Positions 11,619 to 31,220 of a DNA stretch of 64,000 bases are shown here, piece by piece. The notes under the pieces were generated by a model. That model saw only the letters and a list, made by a program, of their open reading frames with translations. It had not been told where the DNA came from and did no database searches. A program made the translations under genes and the position numbers. The stretch lies in assembly GCF_023078275.1 (NCBI RefSeq), contig NC_062971.1, positions 8,494,001 to 8,558,000 of the forward strand, given 5' to 3'. The DNA comes from Leguminivora glycinivorella. Lineage: Eukaryota > Arthropoda > Insecta > Lepidoptera > Tortricidae. Every line of letters begins with the position of its first letter. The stretch's first letter is position 1.

Positions 11619-12093
11619 CTTTAGACTGTAAACCGTAACGTTTATTCATATGTCAAGTGGTTCTATGAGGAATGGGATGGGCTTCTTCATAGGCCATCAT
11701 GCTACATGGTCATTAATTACAACACCAAATTAGGATAAATTTTAGGAAATAATGTAGCACGGCCTAGAATTAAAGATTTGGTGGTGGTCATTGTTGGAAA
11801 CTTAAAGCACTTAGCTCCTTGTGTTTTTGACGAGCAACAGTAGGTACTGAGAAAACAACATGGCGTCTTTTTTAGGCGCACTACAACGTTCAAATTCAAA
11901 CCCCGTGGTTATTTCAACGATGGAAGTACCTGCAATACGCTACTAAAATATTGTTTTTAAGGAAGTTTTATAGTCATTACTTTATACATATTTGTTAATA
12001 ATGTACTTAAATTGTGATGCCTGCCTATGTTAAATTTATAGATTTTATGTAGGCATAGATTAGGTAAGAATAGGTACTATTATTGTTCCGAGA

Positions 12094-12099
12094 AATAAA
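12094..12099 (+). terminator. Nmdar1: Polyadenylation signal, likely Nmdar1
   Basis: AATAAA about 475 bases after the Nmdar1 stop codon, in AT-rich DNA. A second AATAAA lies at 12375-12380 and could be a distal site. Confidence 0.45.
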
Positions 12100-13171
12100 C
12101 GTGATTTTTTAGTAAAATACTTATTTCCCTTGTAGCTAGTTATTAGTGTTATTACGTGGTCCTGATACCCATTTGGTGCTTTAGTAGTACTATTATCAGA
12201 CAGAAGGTTACTTTGTCCGATTTTGAAATTTGAATAGCTATTATATTATATGTGACAAGAACAAGAAGTTTTAAGTTACTTTCTCAAACTTTCTTGTCTC
12301 ACGCACGTTTAGAATTTTATAGAACCCTAAGAATTCTTGAGCACATAAATATTATTATATTGTAGAGAAAGGTAAATAAAAGATTAATATTAACACATCT
12401 ATATATTTACATAAGAATTTAACAGTGCCATAAAGGGGATTATACATTGTATCTTATATAAGAGCTATTGTGCTCTGTCGATTACGTCCGTCAAAAGCAA
12501 GCCGAGGAAAGTGTAACTGCCGGGTAATAATGTGTAGGAATGTGTGAAACACTGGAAGGCTCTCCCACGGCGCTACACTGCGCGCAGCCAAATCTTTTCC
12601 TCGATTTAGGTGTTCCCAGCGTAGGATGCTGCCGCCGTGAGCCAGCCTTGCAGCACTCAATGATCCTACGCGAAACGATATAGCCAAATATATCGCTGCA
12701 AAACATCCAGTAATAACATCTATTATTATAAGGATACAGAAACATTTTCGCATACAACTAATTGTTAATGTCGATCTAACCAAGTCGGCCGTGTCTTGTG
12801 ACTCGTGCTACAATTAATACTGAAGGCGGAAGGTGCGGACGCCTATGAGCTCTTTAACAGAATCGACTTTAAAATGCTATTCATATTACCTAGTTATGTG
12901 GTAACAATGTCTTAAATATATCGTTTCCAAACTCTACTCTAGTATACATATGTCGAATGAATTGTACGAATAAAATACTTTGTTCTCGGTAAACATCGGT
13001 GTTACACAGGCGAAACTAACGTACAGTTAAAGATAGAACATACAGGAACAGAAAATTACATGATTACACATTATTTACTTCTGACGACTCGACAGGACCA
13101 AACATCAGTTAAATTCTAACAGCAAAATTGTACGCATTATTACAATATAATTAATTAGGCAAAGGAAAACA
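12100..13171. other. Spacer between convergent Nmdar1 and Vha26
   Basis: This gene-free spacer is mostly AT-rich. A GC-richer island at 12480-12780 contains overlapping minus-strand open frames of 88 and 109 codons, the longer with a hydrophobic N-terminus. I cannot match them to a family and do not call a gene. Confidence 0.5.
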
Positions 13172-13177
13172 TTTATT
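13172..13177 (-). terminator. Vha26: Polyadenylation signal of Vha26
   Basis: TTTATT on the plus strand is AATAAA in the direction of Vha26 and lies about 72 bases after its stop codon. Confidence 0.5.
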
Positions 13178-13248
13178 ATAATAATAACGTTTAGTTCTAC
13201 GAATAATAATGATTTTTATAATAAGTTAGTATTAACAGATGTGTTAAT

Positions 13249-20318
<7,070 letters not shown>

Positions 20319-21180
20319 GGCTGATAGTTATTTTTTAACACCGCTTACACGTAAAACAGCCGATAATCAGCCAGAAAATTAAAAACTGGCTGAAAGGAGC
20401 AAGTCGACGCCTAGTCAGACGTGCTACTTCATTGAACGATCATATGATCCTTAATGTTGCCAGCCGTTACAAATAATCTCCCGTTTAATAACCATAGACA
20501 TGAGGATATAATAATATAAATTTCTTTAATTTTTTCCAAAACTAGACACCATCTAGGCATGGTGACAAAATGCCAACTCATTTATAACTGTAATGACCGT
20601 AAAGCCTGGCATCCACCTCATGAGTCGAATCTCATTCATTCGCCTTCTGCATTTACATATTATGAAACTGCGTCGGGCGACCATTAGCGACGCGTCGAAT
20701 CGAATTCACCGTTCATAGTTAATGTGTGAAGGACTCAATTTGACGCCTCTCGACTCCGCGTAAGTGGACGCCAGGCTAAAAGTATAGCCCTAATCTTCCT
20801 AAATTGTAATTAGGGGTGTACAGAATCAAAAACAAAACTACATACGACCGAAGGCCAAGACCTCAGATTACAGCGCGCTTAAGGTCGAATACAATATGAC
20901 TTACAGCTTTTGCCAAGCAAAAGAGTAGAAATGGAACATTTTTTTACCATAGCAACACTTACAATTCTCATACAAAAGTGACTCAATGCCACATGCAAAA
21001 CGATTTACATAGACGGTGGTGTCCCTATTTTTTTCTATTTTTTTGCCAGGCTATATTTAAGTTCTTACGCTGCTCGGTCTTTGGCCTCACTTGGAAGCCT
21101 TGCTGGCATACAAATAAGTCAAAATTAAATAATGTAGACATAGAAAGTGTAGACGGGGTAATATGAAATAGCGAGCTGTT
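20319..21180. other. Vha26 upstream region with a dispersed repeat
   Basis: The 5' side of Vha26 has no clear TATA box. A dispersed repeat at about 20900-21070 (CAAAAGTGACTCAATGCCAC, GTTTACATAGACGGTGGTG-like) recurs in reverse orientation at about 48040-48180. No gene was seen. Confidence 0.5.
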
Positions 21181-21663
21181 AACCAGCCCCTTTTTTTTAT
21201 AAGTGGGGAAATGCTTTACGCATACCTCCCCGGCGCGGGGACGGGCCGGGACGGTTATGTGGGACTCCCTGCTGCGGGCTAATGAGGCCCCAGCCAGGTA
21301 TACCTACTAAAACCCCACTACGTTCCACCTTTGTGCTGTAGCGGTGGCCTGCAGGAACGCTTACGCTTCACTACTGCAGCACCACCAGTACCGGTCCGCA
21401 TCGCGGATCTCCGCCTCCGGAGTAGGGTTTGCAAGATCCGTCGATTTTTCGGATCCGGATATTTCGGATCTTAAAATTCGCCGGATCCGGATATCCGGAT
21501 ATTTCGGATAAAACGGATCCGTGTTGAAAAGGTAACTTTTTATAGGGGTTTTGTCAAAACAAAGCTGCTGTTACCGAAATAAAATAATTTAAACTCACAA
21601 AACGACATAAATATAGTCTATTATAACTTCATTAACTTTTTAGATGAACCTTTAACACATAAT

Positions 21664-21773
21664 TGTGTCGCTTAGCTTCAAACTCGGGTAAATCGATTCG
21701 GTTTTAAGGATGATTATACAAAAAAGGCAGAAAGGACTTACCCGAGTTTGAAGTTAAGTGACACAATTTATGT
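21664..21773. repeat. Small inverted repeat (hairpin MITE)
   Basis: GTGTCGCTTAGCTTCAAACT at the left pairs with a nearly complementary stretch ending in AAGTTAAGTGACACA at the right. A related fragment (TTTCAAACTCGGGTAAATC) occurs near 49457, so the family is dispersed. Confidence 0.6.
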
Positions 21774-22191
21774 CACTCCCATTGTACATTGTAGGCCACT
21801 ATTTTTGTTTAACATACATAAGCTACATACATACATGCATACATACATACATGGGTTACATTGTGGCGTAGGCGAGAGGCTGGCAACCTGTCACTGCAAT
21901 GTCACAATTTGGATTTCTTTCAACCCCTTTTTGCCAAGAGTGGCACTGAAACTTAGTCGTTCATGTGCTCTGCCTACCCCTTTATGGGATACAGGCGTGA
22001 TTATATGTATGTATGTATGTATACATAAGCTAATGCAGGGTAATTTATTGTTGTTCACTAATACCTCCGTTTTACTGGGGCGTCAATCCGGAAACATAGC
22101 CAATAAATACATCCATGCAAAATTGCAGATGTAGGATAAAAAGTTAAAAATATAATTCTATTGCATTGGACCCGGGAGTGTCAATATGTGT

Positions 22192-22286
22192 GTACAGTCG
22201 ACTACAAAGAGATGTACACACTTTTTCACCTTATTACATTGTAATAAGGTGAAAAAATGGATACAACTCTTTGTAGTCGACTGTAC
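22192..22286. repeat. 95-nt hairpin with long complementary arms
   Basis: The arms begin GTACAGTCGACTACAAAGAG and end with its exact complement. A second paired block, TTTTTCACCTTATTACA, sits around the apex, so almost the entire length folds on itself. It could be a tiny MITE or a precursor-like hairpin; only the fold is seen. Confidence 0.75.
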
Positions 22287-22350
22287 CTACACAAAAAGTA
22301 TTAGACGTGTAAATTGTGTTACATGTATTTAGTTATCATGTACCATTTTC

Positions 22351-22545
22351 AATTGTTTTTCGGAACTTATGTGCGAAATGTCATTTGATATTTGCCAGTC
22401 GCTTTTCAGTGAAGCTCTAAGGCTGGCAGCGCACCTCCTATCCTTCTGGTGTTTAGGGTTTCTATAGGCAAGAGTGATCGCTTACCATCAGGCGACCTGT
22501 CTGCTAGTTTGCCTCCCATCTCATTAAATACAAAAAAAATGGATC
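22351..22545 (+). repeat. SINE-A fragment followed by a LINE-like 3' end
   Basis: The first part (TTTTCGGAACTTATGTGCGA, TTGATATTTGCCAGTCGCTT) matches the body of SINE family A. The second part, GTGATCGCTTACCATCAGGCG through CTGCTAGTTTGCCTCCC and an A-run, resembles a common lepidopteran LINE tail from general knowledge. Confidence 0.6.
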
Positions 22546-23815
22546 TACTTAGATTCAGCTTATAAAATGATTACGTATGTAATTACATAATTACTTCCAT
22601 GATCTTTAATTAATCACTAAGCTTAAAAATATCCATGGCAATATTTTCTGCTTTATAGAAAATTAATAATTTATCGTTATTCCTGCGGGATGCTGACGAA
22701 AGCAGTTTTAAAAACTATGGTTTACTGTTCATTTTATTCTTATTTATTCAATTATGCGTAAAAATATGTATAAGTATAGCCTAAAAATAAAACTAAATTA
22801 AATCTAATATCCTAAATACTTAACTCTGAAACTCAAAATAGTAGAATAAATAATATTTTACAAACACATTTTACAATAGTTAATTTACCATAATCATCAT
22901 TTTATTTAGTTTCATAACATAACATTAATACATACAGTATTATGGATTCATCGCATGGCGTAATGTACCAAACCTAACCTAGCTTGACTTTCTGTAGTAT
23001 TTGAATTAAATAAATGTGAATAAACATTTTAGGCGACAAACTACAGGAAACAACTCATAAATTTCATTCGAAAATTCTTTCTGCTGTGGATCGATACCCA
23101 CATTTTACGGATCCGTATTATCCGTTTTATCCGGATCCTATGAGACCTCGGATCCGGATCTCAAATTCAACGGATATCCGGATAATTCGGATATCCGGAT
23201 ATCCGGATCTCAAACCCTACTCCGGAGGCACCTCTTTGCCTCGCCCTTTTTAGGGCCGTTTTTACGGCCGCCACCTCGATACCTCAGATTGTATTGATGG
23301 CAGGCGTCCCCGTACCTGCCATCCTGAGGTCATGGGCGCCAGAAGAGTTCCGGCGCCCAGCGGTGGAAATGGTCTTTGGTTCCACCGCTAACCACGTCGG
23401 CCGCAAAGGATAGGGAGAACGGCGCACCGTAATACCAGCACTCCTCTTCCTTGCGGCCCCACCAATGCCGCTACAGCGGAGCGGCCCCGCCAAGGTCGCA
23501 GGGGGTAGGGAGAGTGGCGCACCGTTATACCATCACGCCTCTCCCCCTGCGATCCCACCTCGGCTACCGTGGGAGGGCGCAGAGCGGCATCCCATACTGC
23601 CGGATCTTCCTTCCCACTGCAGTCCTCCCAGACGCGTCTTAAGTGGGCTTTACAAACCTCGGGCCAGCCAGCTCCCCAAACCGGCCGGCCCTGGGTACCT
23701 CATAGCTTCACCGTGGGTGACCAGTCCACGGTTACTAAGCCCCCCCACCACGGCAAGGTGGGCACCCTATGGGGGGGTGTTAACCAGCCCCTGAGCCAAC
23801 TCGCGTCTTAGGCAA

Positions 23816-26041
23816 ATTTAGAAAGAAGAAAGAAAAAACGTTTATAAGCACAAAATACACATACTTAACTAGCTTAATCTAATTGTACATAATAGTGGGT
23901 TGCGCTAAAAGGTCATTACTCAGCTGGGAGCTGAGCAGCAAACATATCTAAAACTACTTCTATCTAAAAAAATAACAATTTATCAGTTGCTCTTTAGTTA
24001 CCAGCTGTCACCTTTATTTTACTTGACAATAGAGGCCATTGAAAATTTTAGAGCAATTGAGTGGTTGAATTTATAATGATTCATTTTTTTACAAACGTGT
24101 GTATTGTATTCTATTGTGTATACGATACGTGTGTATTGAGGCTATTTCAAGGTACCTCCGCTTATTACCTATACTTTGGGCAGGCATCTACTTTAAGGCA
24201 ACACTGACAATTATTTCATAATAAGGATAATGAGGGTAGTTCATATATTCTTAATAATTAGTGACGACTATGATTAATCATTGACGCGAATATAACAATT
24301 CAAAGAACATTAGTGTATAAATGAACGTAAATAAGTTATGAGGAACCAACGCCCGTACTTTGACAAACATCTAGCAAGAAATGACCAACGCCAGGTTTGT
24401 AACTATGTATTAAATGTCATTACAAGAGGATAAAGTAAATGTGTGAATACTGTCAATTTTGAAGTATTTAACAACTACTCGCGCGTTTTGGCACAACATA
24501 CAATATGCTTTTTCTTTTATATTACCAGTTATCATTACAACCTTAAATATAATAATCACATGACATGTAAAATAGTTTTGTACCTGTAAACTTACATAAA
24601 GCAACTGAAAAGAGGCTATTCATAGACAATGTTACCCTAAAATGTTGGAGTTTATTTTACATGCGGTATGACCAACCCTAAAAGTCAATTTAGTTTCTAA
24701 ATAATCATAAATGCATCACAAAATAAAATCTAGATATTTCAGCAAAGTTATTATGATAAAAATAAACCATATACACTTTTTCAAGTATATTCAAAATATT
24801 TATTCGAGGGTATTAGACGAATTTAAAGAGGGTGAATATTACTACTAGTTTCCGCTTTCAGCAATATGGCCGCCATAGTTGTTTAGGGTAATGTGGCGTT
24901 CGACAAAACAGAGTGAAATTGTTAAAATATTTATTTGTGACGTAATGATGCATAAAGTTTTCAGCGTTTTATAGCAGTGTTTGAAGCGGAGACTGTGCTA
25001 CACATGTTTCTAGTTGGTGTTTAAAATTTTCAATGCATACAGATCGTTTTGTAAATTGAACAGTCAACAAACTTTTGTTTATTCCATTCTAGTGGGTTTA
25101 TTAATTTCTGCCGAGAATACTCTATTATGAACCATCCATACGTTTCTTGAGATAGTGGAATAAGGACTGACGTCGACACATTAGGTAAATATTTAATGAT
25201 TTTTAAGAAGTTACTGTACATACTTATTCACCCTGGGTCGCCATTGTTTGACAGAGGACGAATGCTAATCAAATAATATATGGCAAAGATTTACCTACTT
25301 CATTTGTTGTTATTGTCGTCAACCCATTTATATCGCTCATAAATCTTATGCAGTGTCGGTGTTTTCTCGGTAACACTGCCTAAGTTGAAACAGATGCAAT
25401 AATTCATTGCCACTGCTCAATTATATGTTTTGTTTTCTCTTTTAATGTATTATTTGCATTTGTAAGGAAGCATCTGTATGCTCTTTGAGTTAAGTGAGGT
25501 TGCTTTTAGATAGCTAAACTTTCACTTTGTTTTTGTTGCTGCTTTTATTTCACAAACACATGTTGAGTCTGAAATGTTTCTAACCTGAAGTTCAATGACA
25601 ATTTTACTGAATTGACCTGCATTCTCTAATCAGTTAACCCTGTACTTTCACACTTAAACTAATAATAAGATAATCTGAGTTTACATAGTTGCCCTCCTGT
25701 GGAAGTAATACAATTAATCATTGGAAAGCAGACATCAAGGAAACATTTGGAAATAGTTTTTGAAATGCCTCAAATTTGAAGCAAATTGTGAATCTTCTAA
25801 ATGTTAGTACAGTCAACTATTATACCTATTAAATTTAAGTTATCTAGTCCACATAAACATCATTATTCTGTGTAGCTTAACATTTAATACCTTTAAATAT
25901 CAATACTATATAATATTTTTTTTCCTAATTAGATTTGGTTATCTATTGCAATCATTATATTAAACATCTATCTGTTTATCTACAATATGGTTTTTCATCT
26001 ATTTAATTTTATGTTCTTATGCTGCTGTGCTTAATAATTCT
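23816..26041. other. AT-rich spacer upstream of CNOT2
   Basis: No coding region was recognised. A short island at 24850-24910 with GCAATATGGCCGCCATAGTTG could belong to a promoter or 5' exon of CNOT2, whose leader is expected to be spliced, but I cannot place a donor with confidence. Confidence 0.45.
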
Positions 26042-26102
26042 CAGGGTTCGAAAATATCCTATATTTATAGTAAATATCAAAATATCGGATATTTATGATA
26101 TA

Positions 26103-26913
26103 CAGGGTGGCCCATTCAAATCGGTCAGTATGGGAAAGTCTGAAACTGTAAGACATACGAAGATTTGTTCTTAGGAACCATGTCACCGATTTTGATAAAA
26201 AGAAAAACTGCATTCATACAATTAAAAAAAAAAGTGTACCCAGCTGGGGAATCGAACCCGGTTGTTTTGAAAAAATAAACTTACACTATTTCTATTCAGA
26301 TATCGTTTGTGTAGGTCTTAAGCAGTAAATATCTCTAAGAAACATAATGTCTAAAATGAATAAAATGCATTTTTTTCACATACTTTAATTTATCATAGTA
26401 TGTGTTCAAAGTGACCACCGTCTTTTTCAATACAATATTCAACACGTCTAGGTAACGATCTTACTATTGCATTTTGTATCTTCATGTGGTGAATCTGCGT
26501 TAAAGTTGACTCTATGGCTACTTTTAGGTCTTCAACTGTGTTATAGCTATTTTTGTACACTGTTGTAAAGATGAAGTGAACTTGCTGAATATTGTAACGG
26601 TGGTCACTTTGAACACCTACTATGATAAATTAAAGTATGTGAAAAAAATGCATTTTATTCATTTTAGACATTATGTTTCTTAGAGATATTTACTGCTTAA
26701 GACCTACAAACGATATCTGAATAGAAATAGTGTAAGTTTATTTTTTCAAAACAACCGGGTTCGATTCCCCAGCTGGGTACACTTTTTTTTTTTATTGTAT
26801 GAATGCAGTTTTTCTTTTTATCAAAATCGGTGACATGGTTCCTAAGAACAAATCTTCGTATGTCTTACAGTTTCAGACTTTCCCATACTGACCGATTTGA
26901 ATGGGCCACCCTG
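26103..26913. mobile_element. Foldback element derived from a mariner-type transposon
   Basis: Two arms of roughly 400 bases are near-perfect complements, from CAGGGTGGCCCATTCAAATC on the left to GAATGGGCCACCCTG on the right, flanked by TA. Each arm includes a tRNA-like GGTTCGATTCCCCAGCTGGG. The centre retains the 3' end of a transposase gene (26393-26554). A diverged relative lies at 61661-62136. Confidence 0.8.
26393..26554 (-). pseudogene. C-terminal fragment of a mariner-type (IS630/Tc1/mariner) transposase
   Basis: The minus strand encodes about 53 residues, including NSYNTVEDLK, LPRRVEYCIE and the terminal GGHFEHIL followed by a stop. A final GGHFEH-type motif is typical of transposases in this superfamily. 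The catalytic region is absent, so this is a remnant, and it sits in the centre of a foldback element. The last codons are repeated in the opposite arm. Confidence 0.75.
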
Positions 26914-27083
26914 TATATCAACTTTGATATATATCCATTTTGCATGGAAGGCATAGTATTATTTTGTTGCATTATTTATGAATACAACTTCAGATAAGGA
27001 AAATTCTACTGAAAAACATAACATTTAGTAGAAAAACAGTAACAAACACAAAAAAACTCTATTTTTAACAATGTTACATTTAA

Positions 27084-27156
27084 TTAATTTAAATACGGTT
27101 GTACTCACGTTATTATCAAGAATTACGGGTGTGAGTACAACCATATTTAAATTAAC
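27084..27156. repeat. Short palindrome
   Basis: TAATTTAAATACGGTTGTAC pairs with the complementary right half ending in ATTTAAATTA, leaving a loop of about 25 bases. It lies inside the hAT-like element. Confidence 0.6.
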
Positions 27157-27349
27157 TATTTTAATATGTCTCACGAAAGTTTAACGTGTATAATGTTACA
27201 TTTTTTAAAACCATTTTTGTATTGCAATATTTATAAACAAATGATAAATATCGGATATTTATATCCATTGATATATATCATGAACCCCGCTGGATATATA
27301 TTGGATATATATCGGATATATATCCATTGATATATATCCTCGAACCCTG

Positions 27350-28269
27350 TAAATTCTGTAATGCGCTAGATTTTGAAATATCAAAATGATACCCTGAATG
27401 TATTTAGGGTCAGGTCAAGTCACATTCAATCATTCAGTTACATCTACATACTTACGGAAAATATTTGAACACATCTCTAATATAATGAATATAAGAGATC
27501 AGATGTTTTTGTTCACTGGAGTGAATGCAATTATTACATTAGGTTTTTTGTAAATTTTGATAGATCACATACCAGAATGTGTAAACACAATAAAGATAAA
27601 CTTCATTGATTACTGTAATTGATTATTTTCATTGAAAGTAGAACCATTGTAACATACTTTGATGTAAGATTTGGATTCCCATAACTGCAGGCTTTTTCAT
27701 TGAACTATGGACTTTAGCTACTTAGTTACAAGACAATGTTTAATGTTTAAACAACCTATTTTATTACATGAAAGTTGTACATGAGCCTAAAAAAGATATC
27801 CAAACAGTTAATGCTTTCACGATTGGGGCTTCTTTCCCATGTTTTGCCAACCCATTGATACCTGCTTTGCCTGCTTACAGTTGGAACTCTAATATCATCT
27901 CTAACTTAAAAAGTATCATTAAAAAGCTTGAACAGTCTTAATTACTCCAATTAGAATCATGTACTAAAGTAACACTAATTTGATGCTTTTACTTAATATA
28001 GAAACTAAGACTAGATTAAAACTTAAAAGTATTTATGTAGACTTGTCAGATAGTATACTTAATAGAAAATTAGTTATAATATAGGATTGTCTATGAGTTC
28101 TATGTCTTAGAGAAATTCTGCAACCCCAACATAATATAAATGGAAACCTCATGCAGATCACAGTTTGAATACAGTCACAGTTGGCTAATCCTAAAAATAT
28201 ATTAATGCAGTCAATTCATTCAGTTTACCAATAAAATAATTGTAAATTAATGATTTTTGAACTTTGCAG
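27350..28269. other. AT-rich region before the first CNOT2 coding exon
   Basis: Non-coding, probably the end of a leader intron of CNOT2, because the acceptor TTTGCAG at 28263-28269 lies three bases before the start codon. Nothing else was seen. Confidence 0.5.
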
Positions 28270-28272
28270 GTT

Positions 28273-31182
28273 ATGGCAAACTTGAATTTCCAGCAAGCGC
28301 CTAGAAGCCTAGCCAGTGGCGGGGTGGGAGGCCGCGTGGGCTCGGGGCTGGTGGGCGGCGTGTCGGGCCATGTGACGCCCACGTTCGGCGGCGCGCTGTC
28401 GCCCGGCCGCGGCGCCACCGCCATGCCCGGCGGCGCGCCGCCCTCCATGGCCTCCAGATCCACACTCTTCGGACAGCGGGCGTTTGCAGACCGAAGGGTA
28501 CCGATGCCGACGCCACTATCTCAGCCTAATTCTAATGCTATGGTATGTACACATTACTGGGCTTGCTGCAGCGAAAGAATTATTCTTTGATAATTGCTCT
28601 ATAAACTGTAATGTCTGCAAAAAATCGATGTCACATGGTATGATAAGTAGTAGACAGTTTTTGCAAACACGATGGAAGTATCAACCATCGTCATCCTCCT
28701 ACCGTTTGTCGTGCACCTACTGAAGCCGATAGTCCACTATCATATGTTTATCATAGAAATATGATCATAGGCAACATGCCGTCCTTTTTCTTTACGTTGG
28801 AGTAAAAGGGAGGCATACAGACCTATGATCATATTTATATGATAAACATATGATAGTGTACTTTCGGCTTGATACATGATCCACCCTCGTGGTTTTCTCC
28901 GTCCACTTTGCTCTATCCTCAACATAGTCATTATCGGCAATGATTGTACTAACCTGAAAAATAAACATATTGAATAAGCTAGGTATCCCTATTTGTTAAA
29001 GGTACTTCTCATTAAAATTGAAATTCACAAAATGTGAGAGGTCAAGGCGACATGAAAAAACGTTCAAGGACGTAGCTAAAATGTTAAAATAAAACCTAAT
29101 CTAACAGAAGTAACAATTTTTATTGTCATTCCATTCAAAAGTATGAAAACGAGATATTTTTATGTGATTTCAGAGTGGCTTCTATAGATGAAAGTTAATC
29201 ATATACATAAATGAGTAGAATTGCATGTATGTGTTTTTTTGGATCATGTGAAAAAACCTGTATATCTAAGGAAGATTTTTTATCTCAAATGTTTGTCCAA
29301 ATTCTGATTGTAACACCACTAGTTTAATCGAGAACATGCATTACAAATATTAGTTATTCTCTTTATTGTTCTGAATCTGAATTTAGATACTTACATAATA
29401 TAGCAATAGAAAGCTAGAAAGTATGTTGGAGTAAAAAATGTGTAATAATGTTTCAGTCAAGTATGGGCAACCTGTCCCGCTTCAACGCCGGCAGCAACTA
29501 CCACTCGGTGTTCGGCGAGGGCGGCGACACGTCGACGCCGCCGCTGCTCGACCTCAGCGAGTTCCCGTCGCTCACCGCGCGCGGCGCCGGCGACCAGGCG
29601 CCCGCCGCCGCGCCGCCGCCGCCCGGCTCCAAACCGTACGGTACGTCACGCACACACACACATTCGCCTTTCACCACACGCCGTCAGCGTTTCTTAATAG
29701 GTATATCAAAGAGCCCATGCAAGTTCGTACAAGTAGCGACGTCACGTTCAATCGTTGATGCTTCAGTGGTGATGATGCAACTGCACTAATATGGAAGAGC
29801 GATAGAGAGAGATAACTACGATATGATATCAAGCATTGCATCAAGGATTGCACTCTACGCTTACGCTCTTTGTACCGAGTTGCTGAGTGCCTTAGGCGCT
29901 GGTCGTCCTGAACCGTCGACGGCGACGTCCAGCTGGACGTCCGCGGCGTCCGGCGAGAACGACCACTCCCGAACATTGAATAGTACATTGTGCAACAAGG
30001 GGAGGAAGTTGAATATCACTAAGGCAGCGTTCCCACTTATGCGTCGCGTGTCTCGGGGCGCACAAAGGGCGTCCGCGCCACGCCATCTGAGTGTAATTCA
30101 AAAAGCGTCTCCTCAGTACATTTTGTATAGGAAGGACGTAAGGCGCGCCGCCAAGTGGCGCGGCGCGCGCCCCGCCGCCGCCACGCCACCTGGGGCGCGT
30201 CTTACGTCTTTCCTATACAAAATGTACTGAAGAGGCGTTTTTTGAATTACACTGAAGCGGCGTGGCGCGGACGCCCGTTGCGCGCCCCGAGACACGCGAC
30301 GCTCTGGTGTGGCCGGTCACTTACGAGAGTAAGTTAAATCGCGACGGCTTGCCGGAGCGATTTAAAGACTCGAGTTAATAATGTTCATACTCCCCGAGTT
30401 ACACACAATGTTTTTCATCACATTTGAGAGAAAAATACAGAGGAAACAGTTATAAGGCAAAACCTTCAACCGGCGGCGTTGCGACCAATAGTGTATCTTG
30501 ATTTACATCAGATTATTCATATTAAATCTATTGTTTTTGATAACAAACACTTTTTGAACGAAAACAAACTCGAAATTACTGCGTATAAATTAAATGCAAT
30601 GTTCAAAAAGCAGATAAATCATATGATTGAACTAAAATTTCACTTATCTTTAATTCAGTTCAATATTTTGATCTGTAGTACTCTCCGTTGCTAGGCAACG
30701 GTGGGTGCCTCGCGTACGCACGCGGTCAAGCGCGAGTAGAGAGCATGTTGTCAGATTATAAATTATAACAATTTATCTCAGTTAAGTTTACGAAATAAAT
30801 GCAAAACACACTGAGATAATTGTAAAACATAAATAAAATGCATTTTTCATACCTTATACAGTAGAACCCGGTTAAAACGATCACGTTTAATACGATTTTC
30901 CGCATATTACGCCGGTCCCTACAATTTGAGACTTGTTTTCAGACATTTTTTCACGGTTAATACGACTCGCGTCCCCGCTTAATACACCATCTATAACCAC
31001 AAAATTAAAATTTTGAAAAAACCCCCGACCGCGACATAGTGGACCGATTTTCATGAAACATGGCTAAGAACACTCCCGACTAACTCAGCTTTCAGACAAA
31101 AAAAACTAAATCAAAATCGGTTCATCCGTTCGGGAGCTACGATGCCACAGACAGACACACACACAGACAGACAAACAGACAG

Positions 31183-31220
<38 letters not shown>

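Larger units (their letters stand above)
21423..23219. mobile_element. hAT-like non-autonomous element with GGATCC/GGATAT arrays
   Basis: Ends are TAGGGTTTGCAAGATCCG and the inverted CGGATCTCAAACCCTA. The flanking 8 bp, CTCCGGAG, is duplicated (21415-21422 and 23220-23227) and is itself a palindrome. Dense CGGATATCCGGAT motifs lie near both ends, a layout parallel to the ATTCGGT arrays of the Vha26 intron elements. No transposase frame is present; inside lie two hairpins and SINE/LINE fragments. Confidence 0.8.
21181..23815. repeat. GC-rich repeat interrupted by a hAT-like element
   Basis: Two GC-rich blocks (21181-21422 and 23228-23815) flank the element at 21423-23219 and were evidently once continuous. 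Both outer ends carry the direct motif TTAACCAGCCCC. The right block has internal near-repeats such as GGGAGAACGGCGCACCGTAA and GGGAGAGTGGCGCACCGTTA. Open frames here are short, overlapping and compositionally odd, so I treat it as non-coding repeat, perhaps LINE-related. Confidence 0.6.
26042..27349. mobile_element. hAT-like element carrying a foldback mariner remnant
   Basis: Inverted ends CAGGGTTCGAAAATATCC and GGATATATATCCTCGAACCCTG flank AT-rich arrays of GGATATATATC. Flanks are ATAATTCT and TAAATTCT, an imperfect 8-bp duplication. CAGGG-type termini fit hAT. The mariner-derived palindrome 26103-26913 and a hairpin (27084-27156) are inside. Confidence 0.6.

Noticed and set aside
12454..12783. 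Minus-strand open frames of 88 and 109 codons, the longer with a hydrophobic N-terminus
   Set aside because: No family resemblance, two overlapping frames compete, and the region lies between convergent genes where 3' UTRs are expected. Composition alone does not support a gene.
23284..23811. Several overlapping GC-rich open frames up to 109 codons
   Set aside because: They overlap in both strands within a repeat with internal duplications and have Pro/Ser/Gly-rich low-complexity content typical of non-coding GC-rich DNA.
26031..26997. Repeated frame beginning MQFFFLSKSVTWF on both strands and near 62030
   Set aside because: It lies in the terminal arms of the foldback mariner element, not in its transposase region, and is explained by the palindrome.
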